Source: Apostichopus parvimensis (lineage: Eukaryota > Echinodermata > Holothuroidea > Aspidochirotida > Stichopodidae). From it: DNA of 38,827 nucleotides. The DNA is taken from assembly GCA_000934455.1 (NCBI GenBank), contig KN883721.1, positions 65,225 to 104,051 of the forward strand, given 5' to 3'. Positions 19,606 through 32,845 of the stretch are shown here, piece by piece (position 1 is the first letter of the stretch; every line of letters begins with the position of its first letter). The notes below the pieces were generated by a model. That model was given only the letters and a program-made list of their open reading frames with translations. It did not search any database and had not been told where the DNA came from. The translations under genes were made by a program, and so were the position numbers.

Positions 19606-21907
19606 TATGAATTAAATTTGAATTTATTGTCCACAATCGCAAATTCGGCTTACACAGGTCGTAAACGAAAAAAGAAAATAGCAATAGTTTAAGTCAATAA
19701 ACTGCGATACACATGCAATAATACAACAAGTATACAGCAAGTCCTACAAATAAGAAACTTATCTTCTCACTTGTGAATTAAATATATGAATAGAGTTAGG
19801 CACAAATGAGTATCTGAAGCGGCCCATAAGTGTACGTGGTGGGCATAAACGCAGTCCAGAGCGGTTGTAATTATAGTGCTGAAACAAAGGGTGTGTCGGG
19901 TCTTGCATGATATGTTTCAATTTATTGCAGACCTTCTCATGGTACAAGTACTCTAACGATGGTAACTGAGCACGAATTACACGCTGAGCAACTTTCCTAG
20001 GTTGCTCGAGCATCTTCACATCATTTTGAGTACCATTGGCAAAGTAACATATTATGTTGTACATCAAAACACTTTGAATGAGGGATTTATAGAACAAGGT
20101 CATGATTGTTTTACCCACTCTGAGGTTCTTCAGTTTTCTCAAGAAATACAGCCTCTGATTTGCTTTCTTATGGACAATTGTGGTATTACTAGACCCAGTC
20201 AATTTTGTTACTCAGCATGGTTCCTAAGTACTTATATTTATCTACCTGTTCCCCATGAACATAGATGGGGGCGTCAGTTACTGGCTTGCGACGGAAATCT
20301 ATAATCAGCTCCTTAGTTTTGGACACATTAAGTTGTAACAAATGATTATCGCACCAATGGACAAACCTTGCAATCGTGGTGGCGTATGATTCAATGTCAT
20401 CTGACAGGTAACCAGTGATGACAGTATCATCCGCATATTTGATGACGCTACAATCACTGGTCATACTCTGACAGTCGCTGGTATACAGGGAAAAAAGCCA
20501 GGAGAGAGGACACAGCCCTGAGGCGCACCTACACTTAAAATCAATTCCCCTGAGTAGACATCACCTACCTTCACCCTCTGAGGTCTATTTCTAAGGAAAT
20601 CATGAATCCATATGGTAATTCACCGTATGCGATTACTTTAGCTGTAAGTACGTATGGAACAATTGTGTTGAAAGCACTAGAAAAGTCTATAAAAGTAGAT
20701 CTCGCATACTGTCTATCTTTATCTAAATGAGAGTAAACTTTGTGAAGATATGTCACCACCGCATCATCAACCCCCTCCCTGCCCTATAAGCAAACTGCAT
20801 GGGGTCAATGAACTGTTCTGTAATACTGAGAAGGCGATTCATTATAAGTCTTTCGAAACATTTCATGACATTACAGGTAAGTGAGACGGCCCGAAAATCA
20901 TTACGCTCAGTTGCATTCTTTTTCTTGGGGACGGGTATTACTAATGACGTTTTCACAGTCGTGGAATTGAGCCGTTGTCTAAAGAACATTGAAAGAGTTT
21001 TGTAAAAATCCCCTCCAGTTCAATTTCGCAGAGTTTAAGGATCTTATTGCATAAACCGTCAGGGCCTTCAGCTTTGCTGGTTTTCAATGATCCAAACACT
21101 ACCCTAACTTCATGTTCAGTGAAGCAAATCTCATTGTTGAAGCCATTTTCCATTAATTCACTAATCAACCCACTCATAACTACATTGTTCTCAGTTGTAA
21201 AGTCATTTTCGAATGTACTATAAAATACATTTAACTCTTCCACGAAAGTTTGTGTGACCTCTGACCCGGGGGTCACCGACTTCTGTTTGTATCCATTCAG
21301 CATTTGCATCGTTTTCCATGCACCAGCAGAATTATTCTCAGCAAAGTTTCTTTCTAATTTGTCTCTGTATGTTTGTTTACATTCTTCGACTTTACGTTTG
21401 ATGCACGTCTGTACCTCTTTCACCCTTGTTTTGTTACCTTCCATCAGAGCTTCATTCTTTTCGTTAAGTACATCTCTAAGTTCCTTTGTTACCCACGGCC
21501 TATTATTCGGATAGATCTTGTAGGTCTGCAGAGGGATGATTGTGTCGACACAGAAGTTAACATAGCTAGTGACAATGTGCGTCGCCTCGTCAAGTGAAAA
21601 AGCTGATGAAAACAATAGATCCCAGTCGGTGGTATCCAGGGTGGCTCGCAGCTCATCTGTTGCTGTCTCGGTCCAAGCGTTCCGGTGCTTGGTAACCGGT
21701 CGACTTCTTTTCGGCTTCTGCTTATATGCCGGTAGCAGCTGGACATTTCTGTGATCAGAATTCCCGAGCTGATGGCAGGGCTTAGCTGTGTTCGCTTTAG
21801 GGATATTCCCATAACACATGTCGTTGGGATGTTGTTGGGATGTCAACATATTGTTCATAAGCTGGCATTACGTTGTTAAGGTGGCACTGGTTCAAGTCCC
21901 CCATTAT
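19606..21907 (-). mobile_element. 5'-truncated Rex/Babar-type LINE
   Basis: Minus-strand non-LTR retrotransposon. In order it has the end of the endonuclease (GDLNQCHLNN; SDHRNVQLLPAYKQ), a basic linker (NNRPWVTKELRDVL), RT fingers (VIPVPKKKN..NDFRAVSLT), the 'FIDFSSAFNTI' block, APQGCVLSP, the palm motif YADDTVITG, then LQLNVSKTKELIIDFRR and KYKYLGTM, and a C-terminal domain to about 19759. The 3' UTR holds 'gtaagccgaatttg' and 'acaataaattcaa', the usual Rex/Babar-like end with a short simple-repeat tail. Frame breaks occur near 21,800, 20,960, 20,770 and 20,490, so it is dead. The first ~200 codons of the endonuclease are absent. Confidence 0.88.
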
Positions 21908-21912
21908 GAATC

Positions 21913-24900
21913 ATTTTATCAATTTTATATTTATACTGGAATTTTCAGTAGGTGTTGATTTTATTGAGGGTCAAAGGCTACTCAAGGTCAGTAGAGTAAC
22001 ATAGAGCATTTAACTCAAGAAGGAAAAGTCGGTAGTCATATGTAGTGTATATAGTTTTGTGACATTCAGTACTATTATATATATATATATTTGTTCAGTG
22101 TAGCAGAAGCCCACGTGAGGTAACTAGATATCTGAAACTGAAAGCACTGTTAACATGATAATTCAATATTGGAATGATGAATGGAAGTTTGTTTGCAGGT
22201 TTATCATGTACTGAGTTAACGCTCATGCTTTTAGCAAAGTCAAAGGTTATTTGAGGCAAATATAGGTACAAATCTGAAAACCTTGAAAGATAGGCTTGTA
22301 CTCGTTCATGATCCCATACTATCTGACTAGTAGCTACTTTAAAAGCTGAATCTTAGAGCAATTAATATATTTACCACAAGTAATGTACCTAAACAGACTT
22401 CTGAAGCTCTTTTGAGCCCCCATTCAATATTGCAGTGTATTAACTTCATCATTCTTTTAGCAAATTTACTCCAAATTGCTAGTTTCATGTTCTGGCATAT
22501 GAAACTTTGTCAAATCATGTTGCATGAGTGCTGTAACTGGTTTAAACGCTTCCAAAAGTCTTAAAAGGAGGATAGGGTGTTGGGATAAATAGTTGAAAAT
22601 AATATAAACAAATTGTACCATATTTTCTTTTCTTTTTCCCATATGTTGCCATTGCTTGAATAAGACTAGTTGATAGCACTTTTTGTGAGCTCCACAATTC
22701 ACAATAAGGTACAGTAGACTTCAACTATCTTGTTGGCAACATCTTAGGAAAGTTAGGAAACACACATGTTTCTATAAAAATGGGGAATCTGATGAACATT
22801 CCAATACTGCGAGTCTTTATTGGACATTTCGGCAGGAGGCATTAACCAATTCTGCTATCGTTAAATAGGTCCTTCATAAAATGCCAGTTAAAGAACTTTA
22901 TTACTTTCTTGGGAAGGTGAATTTTATTGTCAAATATAACATCTGTCAAATATTAAGTTTCCCCACCTGTCCACCCCTCTGTTTATCCCTGAGTAGTTTA
23001 CAGAACCTGGGACAAAACATTTTTTGGGCAAATAAGGTTAAATAATGTTGTTTGAGGTATGGAGCATTTATCTATATTTTCCTTTCGAATTTAGATAGGA
23101 GGAAGTAGCAAACAATGCAAGGAAAAATCATCCAAACCATCCAAAAAGTATTGCATGTACAGCAGTAACCCTTTTTGTACATGTGCAATATATGGGGCAG
23201 AGCCTTATTCATGATTTCACCAAGCCCTTTATCCATTTGATTAGCAAAGGTTATGTCAGTGATATTGAGTGGTATTCACATCAATGCTTAGAACATGTGT
23301 CTCATGGTAAATTTTATAGCTGATGGCATGAATGTTAAGGAGCTAAGGTGGAGAGGTTGCTTTCTTTATATGTTTTTGAAAGTTACATGAAATTTCATAT
23401 TGATTTTTTAGGAAAATATTTGCATTTATCGGTAATAAACAGAAAGAAGCCATCATGATTTCTGCTATAGTGTCTTATCTCTGCCTTTTATGTTAAAATT
23501 GTGTTAATTGGTTTGTCCTTGTACTTCGAACATATTGCTCCTTAACTCAGCAAACCCATGTTCGATCTGAAGATGCTAATTCAGACAGCTTACTGTTATG
23601 ACTTGCCTGGTGAGAAATAGGGTTTTCCTTTGATGCAAAATTCCAGTTATCGCTATTGTTGACAAACATGACTAGCTTTGGTTGAAGTATGAATTTCATT
23701 CATTATACTAAACTTTCGCTCACACTTTTTCTATGTATGGGACCTGTTCACCAGACATAGTGAAAATTAAACTAAAAAGTAAATTTGTTTCTCTTTTTAT
23801 TTTTCGTTGCTCATCTCTCTATCTCTCTTTTTTTCTCTTTTTCTTTTTCTCAGTCTTTTACACGTTGTGTTCTGTCTTGTACTTATTTTTCACTTAACCT
23901 TTCTCTCTGAAGAACAGTTTACAACTGACCACTGTCTCTAAAAACACACTTTTCTGTAACTCAATACAATACATGCTAATTTTACATAATATAAACAGAA
24001 TGGTTGGGCAAACAATAGATGGCATTTTGAAAGTAGTTGCCTATTACATAGCAGGTGCAAAATTCTTAAGACTGCTTTACTCTCTAGAACAGGACCAAAA
24101 AGAACTGTTAATTTGGAAATGGCAGTATGGTTCCTGCAAGCACCATGGGGAATATATTAAATTAAACAATGCTATACTTTTTTCTTCTTCATAAGGGTTG
24201 CAAACTTTGACCTGCGCTAACATCAAACGTTCTAGGAACTGCCTAAATAATATGGCTAGGATGATAACTACCGTAGGTTAGGGCAACATAGATGTACAGG
24301 TTTTGGAGATTTGTTTATTAACCCATCTCCCTGTTTTCTGATATGACATTAATGTGGCACCTCATTGCCAAAAGTGCAAATTTTAATATACCTTCTGCAT
24401 GTTCTAGCAAGTTCTCGACCATTATCATCATTATACAACGAAAAAAGCTAAGACTTTAAGCCAAATACTGTGTAATCCTATCCTACTTCAAAGGTGTGAT
24501 TGACAGGTTTCCTAGTTAAATTACTGGTCCTTTTAGATTTGCAACTTCATCTTGAGTACTTCTTTTTGGTCACATAGTAGCTTGAAACAATTGAAAGTCG
24601 GAGACAGTACTTTGAAGATATGTGCTTCGGCACCATGTACCACAGGTTTATCTGATATCAAAGTGAAAGCGGCTTTCCACAAGAGAAGAGTAAAGAAAGC
24701 ATATCTTCATTTTGTGTAACACTTACACAACTCACTCTCCACGCAAACAAGACTACCCCCTACGCAGTTTTCATTAAAGATTCCGATAATTCCTGCAATT
24801 TCCTATCAATAACATATGGAAAGTCACTCCTGTTATGACATTAGAAAGAAAGACTGATATGAGATTAGTATGGCATATACCTACTGACGACTGATAACAG

Positions 24901-27900
24901 TATTACAGTGCATGTTCTAGCCTTTTGACATCGTATAAAACTAGCAGACAACGTACAGGTACCTTCTGGTACCATAATCCGTTTTGAGTGCTATTTAGGT
25001 ATTAGTATTGGACCAAAAACGGTGTTAATGTCGGCACGAACCAAACTTGACAGAAAGCTGAAATGTTGTTTGTCCATCTCGTACAACCCTGGTGGAACCA
25101 TGGAAATATTTGAACATTGTCAGCTTTGCGGCAGGTCCCCCAGACATTTTGATATGTAACTATTACAGTTAACATATTGGGTATAGTCTGTTCAGGGAAA
25201 GATGATAAGCAGCCCCACCTGTTATATGTTTTTGACAAAATACTATACACTCAAAGCCAGACATTTAAAGCAAAATAATATTGCTCAGGAACTAATGGTA
25301 TACTGGCATTTTAAACTAAATTTACAGTGAATATTACATGAATTGCACCAGAACATAAAGTAATGCATAAAAGCATGTGCAGGAGCAACTGTTCACTGTA
25401 TGTTTAATTGTTTTTCAATGCTCAGAGGAATACTGCTACAAACAACACAATTTATCTTTTTTATAGGAAAAATTTGGAGATGATCAGGAATACAACATAA
25501 AGTGTCCCTTTCTGTACCCTACTGTACAGTAGTGTATCGCTGACCCAAAACATAAACAGAGATATAGGCAGTGAATGCGATTGCTTAAAATTCATCAAAA
25601 ATGGTACATGATTTCTTTTATTAAACTTCTACCCAGAAAGTTGGCTTATTACCAAACACATACATTAGTGGAGATTAGCATGGTATTGAAAGACGAGACA
25701 ATAAAAAATTGTAGAATCATATTCAAGCAGTTGATTGCATTTTCAATCCCAGTTGATATTTTCCACTAGATTTATTTCACATAAACCAGGATACTTGCAC
25801 TATTTCATGACCTCAATTTACTGACCTCTCTCATACATGAGAAACATTCTGGGAACTAACTTATACCTGAAGTATGTATCTTACCAGTACAGGCTGTATC
25901 TAATACTGTAACCAATGCAAATGACCAGGAGTTTCCATGCTTGGAGGGACAAAATTATACACAATAATCCTGGATTGCACAACTTTGTGGTTTTACAGTA
26001 TGTTTCATTGGGCTGCACTAGAAGGTTTCCATGACATTGGTGCTAGTTGCATGTGCCTTTGCTGTATTCACTCCGCTCAATTTTTTGGGGAAATAATTAA
26101 ATTTTGTTTAAACAGTCAACTGGTCCGTGGTGTAATAAAAGACCACAAGCTTGCAGTAATTAAGTCAGGCCTAATATTGTAAAGTTTTCCCATAGCATAG
26201 CCCCTGATTACCACTTCTAGATTCGTGAAACTGCGGTTCAGAAACAATGCAGCATACCCCTGGAGATTTTGAGGGATAAGAATTTGAAAGATTTTTATAA
26301 TAGTAATCTGATTAACAAATGCCCCCAGTCCTGCACAAGTATCTGTGTGGTGGTTGTTGGAAATGACTGTAGTATGGCTTGCTGATCTTGCTTGGAATAC
26401 AAAAATAAAACATCTTAAAACATGAGAAATGCATTTAAGAACAGTTAAAGGTGAGGCAGCAAGATATCCAGTAACCTCAACACTTTGGCCACTTAAGCTT
26501 CATGACCACTTTATTTGTGTAACGAGTTCCATGTTCGTGACAAGTAGCTGGAAATGTTCCCTAATACTTACAAAAACATGTGGTGCTACAATGTGACCAA
26601 ACTAAAACATTGCAATAAGTACATTGCAAAAGGATGAGTCCATTTATACAGTTATATATGTAGAAGACTTCCCATGAAGACTGGTCTGCATTCTCTTGGT
26701 TCTGCCTGCTTGAAGCTTATAATAGTAATTTCCTCTTTCTTTTATATGGTGTAACCGTGTAACATATCCTGGAACTAGTTAGCTTTCTGTTACTGCTCTG
26801 CATTTATGTGAAGCAAATACTGTAACACTGTACCAATCCAACAACCATTCCCAGCAACTTCCTAATTCCATTGAAAGATGTGCTGTGTCCCACAGAAGAT
26901 ACACGAGACGTGTGAATCTACTTCGCGATTTACAGGACATACCATGGCTTTGCTTGGCATCGGCTTCTATGCAAGCTTTTTATTGATAAGCCCAACAACG
27001 AGCTATACCAATACAGCATGATGAAAAGCTTGGTTGATGATTGTATTCACCCACTGTAAAATGTGTGATAATTTTGCCTGGCATTTCTCATTAGAGCATA
27101 TCCTTTGCTGTATCAGCCTGTAGATCTATCCATCTGTAGGTACAAAAAGAAACGCTTTCTCTTAAAGATATATGCTGATTTGGTCCCAATTATAGCACGC
27201 TATAGCTTGGAAAATTTTGAGATTACCGAATACACCTCACATGACCTCACACTCTACAAATGAAGGAAACAATGGACTGCTTTACAAAACCGTAATCTCC
27301 TGTAAATCAGCCACTATTTTAATCATCTCACAACGTTTCATATATATACTACTTTCACTGTCAATTTAAATTCGTTTATCCATCCCATTTTGTGCCCATT
27401 AATTCTTGATTCATCTTGCCTTGTATACAACATTGAACATTTTATTTATGCAGCCATGTATTCAATTGAAGCTGATACATCTCACTACCATAGCAAGTGC
27501 TATTTAAAGTTGCAAGTCATTAAAGCTTTACCAATTGTAAAGATTTAAAAATTTAAATATACATGTAAATTTATAAGCGGACCTAAACTGACAAAGAGTG
27601 AAAAACCAGTCAGTGGATATAGCTCTAGTGTAGTTAAATACTATGGAGATAAAGGAAAATATACCAGCACATTAAGCAGATCATACAAAAAGTTTCCATC
27701 CCTTCTGGTTGTTTGTTTCTTCATTCCATAACTGTGGAATACATTACTACAGATGTTACTCGTATTTGAGATAACAGGGTCCTATGGTATGAAGTTTATG
27801 CGATGTCAAACCTACAGAATATTAAGTTACTTTTGGCTTAATTCAGAAAATATCTTTCATTTTGCTGTCGATGATGCAGTAGGTCACCACATCAGTCTGT

Positions 27901-29150
27901 CCCAGGCGGCATCTGTGCTCTAGGTATGATTGCTACCGTTCCAACATTGACGTTTTCACTGCATGCTAGCTACATCGTACGGTGTTATTCCCTTGATTAG
28001 TGGGCTGTTGTCATTCATGTTGGGAATGTTGATCGTCAAATTGGTCTGAGAAAACAGTAAGAGTGCCAATCAAATAAATAAAAAATGGTCAGATTGTAGA
28101 TGTGCATTATTTCAATGTTTATTGTACACTTCTCTCCAATATATTTTGGCCCAATACAGAGCTCAGATCTTTAACACTGAATATTGCAACATTTAATCAT
28201 CTTGGTATTACCTATGGATCTAAATAGACTCAACACAATGGCTTATATGCAAGGGAGGGCATAGAAAGCTTATCAAATGTTTGTGTGTTGTAGATTTTTG
28301 GAGGATGTTAAATTTTAATTAGGTGCACTCTGCTTTTCTAACAGTTACATTATGGAACTGTACTGACTCAATAACCTGTTGGACGCAGGGCATTGTTATT
28401 TTGTAAAAATTTTGGCAACTTATAAATAACACACAAAAGAAACACAATGCATCATATTAGAGACTTACATTAAAGGTATTCTGTATTGGCCCAAATTTGA
28501 TGGTGGCTTTTCAAATATTATACCCTTTAACTGTTTTTATTGATACCCTCACTGGGATATTCAGACATCTTACATACAGTGGTGTTTAGAATGTCGGAGA
28601 ACAATTTGGAGAGTAAAGACTTGCAGGAACTTTTTGAAAAGTGCTAGCAATTATAGCATGTCTAATTCAATACAGGCTACTTGTAAAGTACATTTGCATG
28701 CTGACTTCAGTCTCTTATTCTAGGCATAGCTACTGTACACTCAGTACAGTATCAGTATAGTGCACATGTAACATTATTGTCCAGCAAAATCTAAGGCCAT
28801 ACATGATACATGTACCAGTAGGCTAAGAAGTTAAGCTGACCTACTTGTGAAATCTAATTTCTTGGGCAGTTGGTATTAATTTGTAGCTCTAACTACAGAC
28901 CAGTCTACCCTAGACCCAATGCTAAAATAGTGTTTGGCCTATGGCCCTAGGCTATAGCCGAACGTAGGCCTATCACGTTTTAGGCTAGAAATTAGTCTAT
29001 AGTATTGGAATATGGGAATGAACAAATAACATGAAGCTGTATGCAACAACGTTACAGTTATGGTTTTAACAATATCACCAACTTTAATGACTAATCTCAT
29101 GGACCTAACCTGAAGTTGCTGGTTAGACGTTTTCGTGTTAACGGTACTTC
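21913..29150. other. 7.2 kb without a supportable gene
   Basis: Probably intronic or intergenic. It holds a (TA)n run at 22076-22090, a pyrimidine tract at about 23785-23852, weak AGGTCA-type repeat remnants near 21,965 and 22,240, and GGCCTA-rich sequence near 28,935-28,985. The only small frame that looks mildly protein-like is a 40-codon minus ORF at 25025-25147 (MSGGPAAKLTMFKYFHGSTR at its start), with no splice or family support. Confidence 0.5.
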
Positions 29151-29154
29151 TTAA

Positions 29155-29272
29155 GAAAAAGTCAACAAAAAAGTACCTGGGCACGAAAACCAAACTACCG
29201 AACGACTGATCCGCTCTCAAGCCCAGTCCCTTGCATCGAGAGGGAACAAAAACTACACATGATCTTAACCGA
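29155..29272 (-). mobile_element. U2-headed SINE-like repeat, copy 1 (minus)
   Basis: The minus strand starts 'ggttaagatcatgtgtag', matching bases ~13-32 of U2 snRNA, then 'ctcgatgcaagggactggg' and 'gatcagtcgttcggtag', ending 'gtgcccaggtact' and a T-rich tract. It lacks about 55 bp present in the copy at 34,046. Confidence 0.7.
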
Positions 29273-29639
29273 AATTGTTATTTGTTAAGCGCAATGAAGC
29301 GTACGGGTATGCTTCAGCAGTTAGCCCTGACGTATACAATGTACATGTATATTGCAATTTCGTAATGCCGCTGTCCAAAAAAATACGGATCCCTGTACGT
29401 CGAGTAAACTTATATACCAACTGGGGGATATACATTGAGAGCAAGACTTAGGTTTACCGAAAGGGTTATACCAATTGAATATTTCCTTGCCAAATGGCCC
29501 AAAAAGTAGGTACCAACTTATAACGACTGATATGCAGTCTCAGTATCACAAGGTATAATGCTGTTAAATTTCAAGTTGATCCAATCATTTCACCCCAGGT
29601 AAACCTAAACACCAACTTCGAGAAGTAACGTATATACCA

Positions 29640-29672
29640 ATCAGTGTTGTATATATATATATATATATATAC
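29640..29672. repeat. (TA)n microsatellite
   Basis: An uninterrupted 'tatata' run of about 24 bases. The flanks (29,380-29,650) contain several 'tataccaa' phrases. Confidence 0.85.
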
Positions 29673-29904
29673 CACTGGTTTCACCCATGGGGGGAAATGG
29701 AAAAAAATGTACCATAAGGGGAAATTGAGGCAAAACACGAATAACATGGAAATCAATTATCTTTTAATATCTAAATTTTCATGAAATACTTATCATGATG
29801 TGCTCAAAGGTTCTACATGTCTTTTGAGATTAAATTAATAAGATCTTAGGATACACCTTTTTGGACCTCAAAAAATTTTCCCTTAACGTTTTTTTCCTAC
29901 TAAT

Positions 29905-30188
29905 GAGGATTAGGGGGAAAAGTTTGTATTTCTCCTTAACAGTTTCTTGTTTTTCTCCTTAACGGTTTCTTGTATTACTCCTAAACCATGAAAGAAGCAA
30001 AACTTCCCTTAAGGAGAAATACAAACATTTATTCGCAGTACAGAATTATGGTTACGGTGGGGAGGATTGAGTGGTAGAGTAATTTCTCCGGGGACAAAAC
30101 ATATGATATGTAATAAAATTTGATGATAAATGAAAATAATCAATAATATAAACTATGATAAGTTTAATATTATTTATTATATCATCAG
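29905..30188. repeat. Tandem ~865-bp repeat, partial unit 0
   Basis: Matches the last ~200 bp of later units, ending 'tattatatcatcag'. Its left part has three degenerate 'gtttcttgtatttctccttaa' phrases facing the right arm at 30009-30024. Confidence 0.8.
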
Positions 30189-31053
30189 ACTGTGAAGGGT
30201 CCATATAAAAGCGCAAGAAAAGGGCTGAAAAACTTCGAACTACTCACACGGTCGCACTTACCACACCTCCCTATCTCCCACTCCCCCCTCCCCTTTCATG
30301 GGTAACTCTAGCCCAACCATCTGTTCAAAAACGTTCACGCGTGTCGTATACGAAATAAGGTAAATGAAAGCTACCAAGGGCGTTGTCGGTAGGGGCGGGG
30401 GTTGCGATCACTTTAATACCCTATTAGTTTTCGAGCATAACAGTTTTCACTCTGGCTAATTATTAGTTAAGTTTAGTTACCCAAGGATCAGGAAGCTTTA
30501 CAGTAGCTTATTTGAAACCCTATCCGTGTTAGATCATGGATGAACACCGGCTTACTTCAAGCCTTCTATTTTCGATAATTGTTCAGAGGGTAAAGAGGCA
30601 GGGGTGTGAATTCTCTCCCATTCCTGCCCACGGGACCGCCTTTTCAAGTCCCCAACAGTTTTTTCGATACATTTGTACCACTGGCCCTCACTTCACAATC
30701 TTATTAATCACTCTGGTTAAGCAAGTAAGCAATTGAGTATAGTTATCTGCTTGAAGGCTACGTAGACTACTTACTACAAAAGCTATGTTAATGTAACAGT
30801 CAAAATATGTATTTTCTACTTATATACAGGTTTCTTGTATTTCTCCTTAACGTTGAAATAAGCAAAACTTCCCTTAAGGAGAAATACAAACATGTATTCG
30901 TAGTACAGAATTATGGTTACGGTGGGGAGGATTGAGTGGTGGAGTAATTTCTTCGGGGACAAAACATATGATATGTAATAAAATTTGATGATAAATGAAA
31001 ATAATCAATAATATAAACTATGATAAGTTTAATATTATTTATTATATCATCAG
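30189..31053. repeat. Tandem ~865-bp repeat, complete unit 1
   Basis: The 865-bp unit starts 'actgtgaagggtcca' and ends 'atatcatcag'. It contains TATAAAA at 30204-30210, an ATG at 30536 opening 'MDEHRLTSSLLFSIIVQR' just before 'GGTAAAG', and a 16-bp perfect inverted repeat (30835-30850 / 30874-30889, 23-bp spacer). The unit is interrupted at 31053 by the Harbinger element. Confidence 0.88.
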
Positions 31054-31210
31054 GGCCCCGTTCCACAAAGACTAACTTATGCTTGATCTTAAGATCAAAC
31101 TTAAGTTCGATTCTCATCCGATTGATCGTAGCGTAAGTTCGATCGTTAAGTAGCGTTCCACAAAATCAAACTTACGCTACGCATGATTTTAATTAATATA
31201 TGGTTAGTGG
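31054..31210 (+). repeat. Left terminal inverted repeat of the Harbinger
   Basis: Contains two modules, each starting 'cgttccacaaa' (31059 and 31154) and continuing with 'aactta' and 'gatc' rich palindromic words. It is the counterpart of 35895-36062. Confidence 0.75.
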
Positions 31211-32455
31211 ACGAGGCTACTTTGACCTTTCGTGACCTCAAATCACTTGTGTCTCCGAAGTTTTGACACGGCGAACAACCTGTCGGCGCATTATATGTCA
31301 TAAAAATGGTGAGTAAATATGAGAATAAACGTTTAACCACAATCTTTACAAGATTGACCTTTGCCATATTATATTGCATTGGTTCGTTGTGTGTTACGAC
31401 TCAAAAACATTGAAAGATCGTCCGTTGACCGCATTTTATCTGCCAACTTGGTACTCTTTGCGTACGTTAAATTAGTTTAATACAGGCAGTCAGTGTTATA
31501 TTTAGGCTATGTACTAGAGCCTAGAGGAATACCCGGGACAACGAAAGGCCTGCCTACGTCTTTACTAAAGTTTAGGCCTAGCACTGGCAGTAGTTAAAAT
31601 TTATATTAGCAATGGCTACTGTATAAAGGATAAACTACACGAGTATACGGCAGTATTATTACACGGACGACTTAGGCTTAGTACTACAAGACTATACAGT
31701 ATACTTAGGCCTATAACGGTACCTGGCTAATGATTACCAGTGGGATCAGTGACTGATATTTCGTACAAAGGAACTCTGTATGAAGTCTAAAGACTAAAGA
31801 GAGAAGTTATTGCACTTGCACCCCTTATAGGCTTAATTCTGAACAAAAGTGAAAGTCACCTTGCTTCCGACTAAGGCCTAGCTAGCCTAATTTTTTTTAA
31901 AGTCCACAAAACAAAACTAAGAGCAGTAATAGCCTAGGTCTTCAGGGCCTAACCTACACACACTAACGTATGATTTGAATATCCTATGTTTCTTTTGGCT
32001 GAACTTGAGCTGAACGGGAGATTACATCCTTAGTGATGTAAAATGATTTATTTTGGATTGTTTCAGTCAAGGCCTAAAGCATTGTTAAATCGGAAGTCGT
32101 CATTTTGAAAGGGAACACTGCAGGTAAACAGGGTTTTTGTTATTATAGACCTTCCTTGCTAGGTGCACACAAGTCAAGCAACTGTATCTGCCCACTTAGC
32201 CAGGGCCAGAGTAGCTAAGTTGGGCTGGGACTCTACTACAAAATACAAACACGTTTTTAGTGACCATATTTCAAGTTATTGAGTTATTGAGAAGTTATTA
32301 CAATTAAAGCTGTTCAATGGGATGAGCAGCTGTGTGTGCTGCTTGCCTATAGCCATTGACTGTTGGAACTCAAAACAGAGGACATGGGGTTTAGCCTGGT
32401 ATTGGGAAGGCTGGCTCCTTAAGTTTAGAGCACAGTGTTCTTGAGTCATTAATGA

Positions 32456-32503
32456 TGTATGTATGTATGTATGTATGTATGTATGTATGTATGTATGTAT
32501 GTA
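32456..32503. repeat. (ATGT)n microsatellite
   Basis: About twelve uninterrupted 'atgt' units. It is probably the 3' tail of the adjoining SINE. Long open frames across it are artefacts. Confidence 0.95.
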
Positions 32504-32755
32504 TATGTATATTAGATCCTCCTGCAAGCGGGAACTCGCGAAGAAGCCTCATTGGCTTATCAAAGCCGCAAGTTGACCGAAGTCAGTCTCTTACATTCAT
32601 ATTTAACGTCCATGATAATGAATTGTTAATTGTCAACAACTCTGTAACTGGACGACATACATTAATCTGGGAGTAACTCGAACCGGGGACCTTATGATTG
32701 AAATGCACCGGCGTTAACCACTGAGCTAACACTCCATCTGAGCTAACACTCCAAT
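32456..32755 (-). mobile_element. tRNA-headed SINE with (ATAC)n tail
   Basis: The minus strand starts with a tRNA-like head: A-box-like 'ttagctcagtggttaa' and B box 'ggttcgagttactcc'. A ~200-bp body follows, and the tail is the (ATAC)n/(TATG)n microsatellite at 32456-32503. The first ~20 bp of the head ('gagtgttagctcag') are tandemly duplicated. It lies inside the Harbinger element. Confidence 0.75.
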
Positions 32756-32845
32756 GATAACTTGACAATTTACACAGTAACAAATTTTTGCATTTTTACC
32801 TAGTTTAACTCAAAAGAAAAAACCAGAAAGAAGAATTTTTTCCAG

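Noticed and set aside
21254-21812. Several 60-107-codon frames on both strands
   Set aside because: They are shadow frames of the Rex/Babar LINE ORF.
30536-30736. 66-codon frame in tandem unit 1 as a full gene
   Set aside because: Only the first ~30 codons are shared across units; the later part differs. It is kept as a feature of the repeat rather than a protein gene.
32276-32527. Open frame with HTYIHTYI repeats, and its opposite-strand MYVCMYVC frame
   Set aside because: Both are translations of the (ATGT)n microsatellite.
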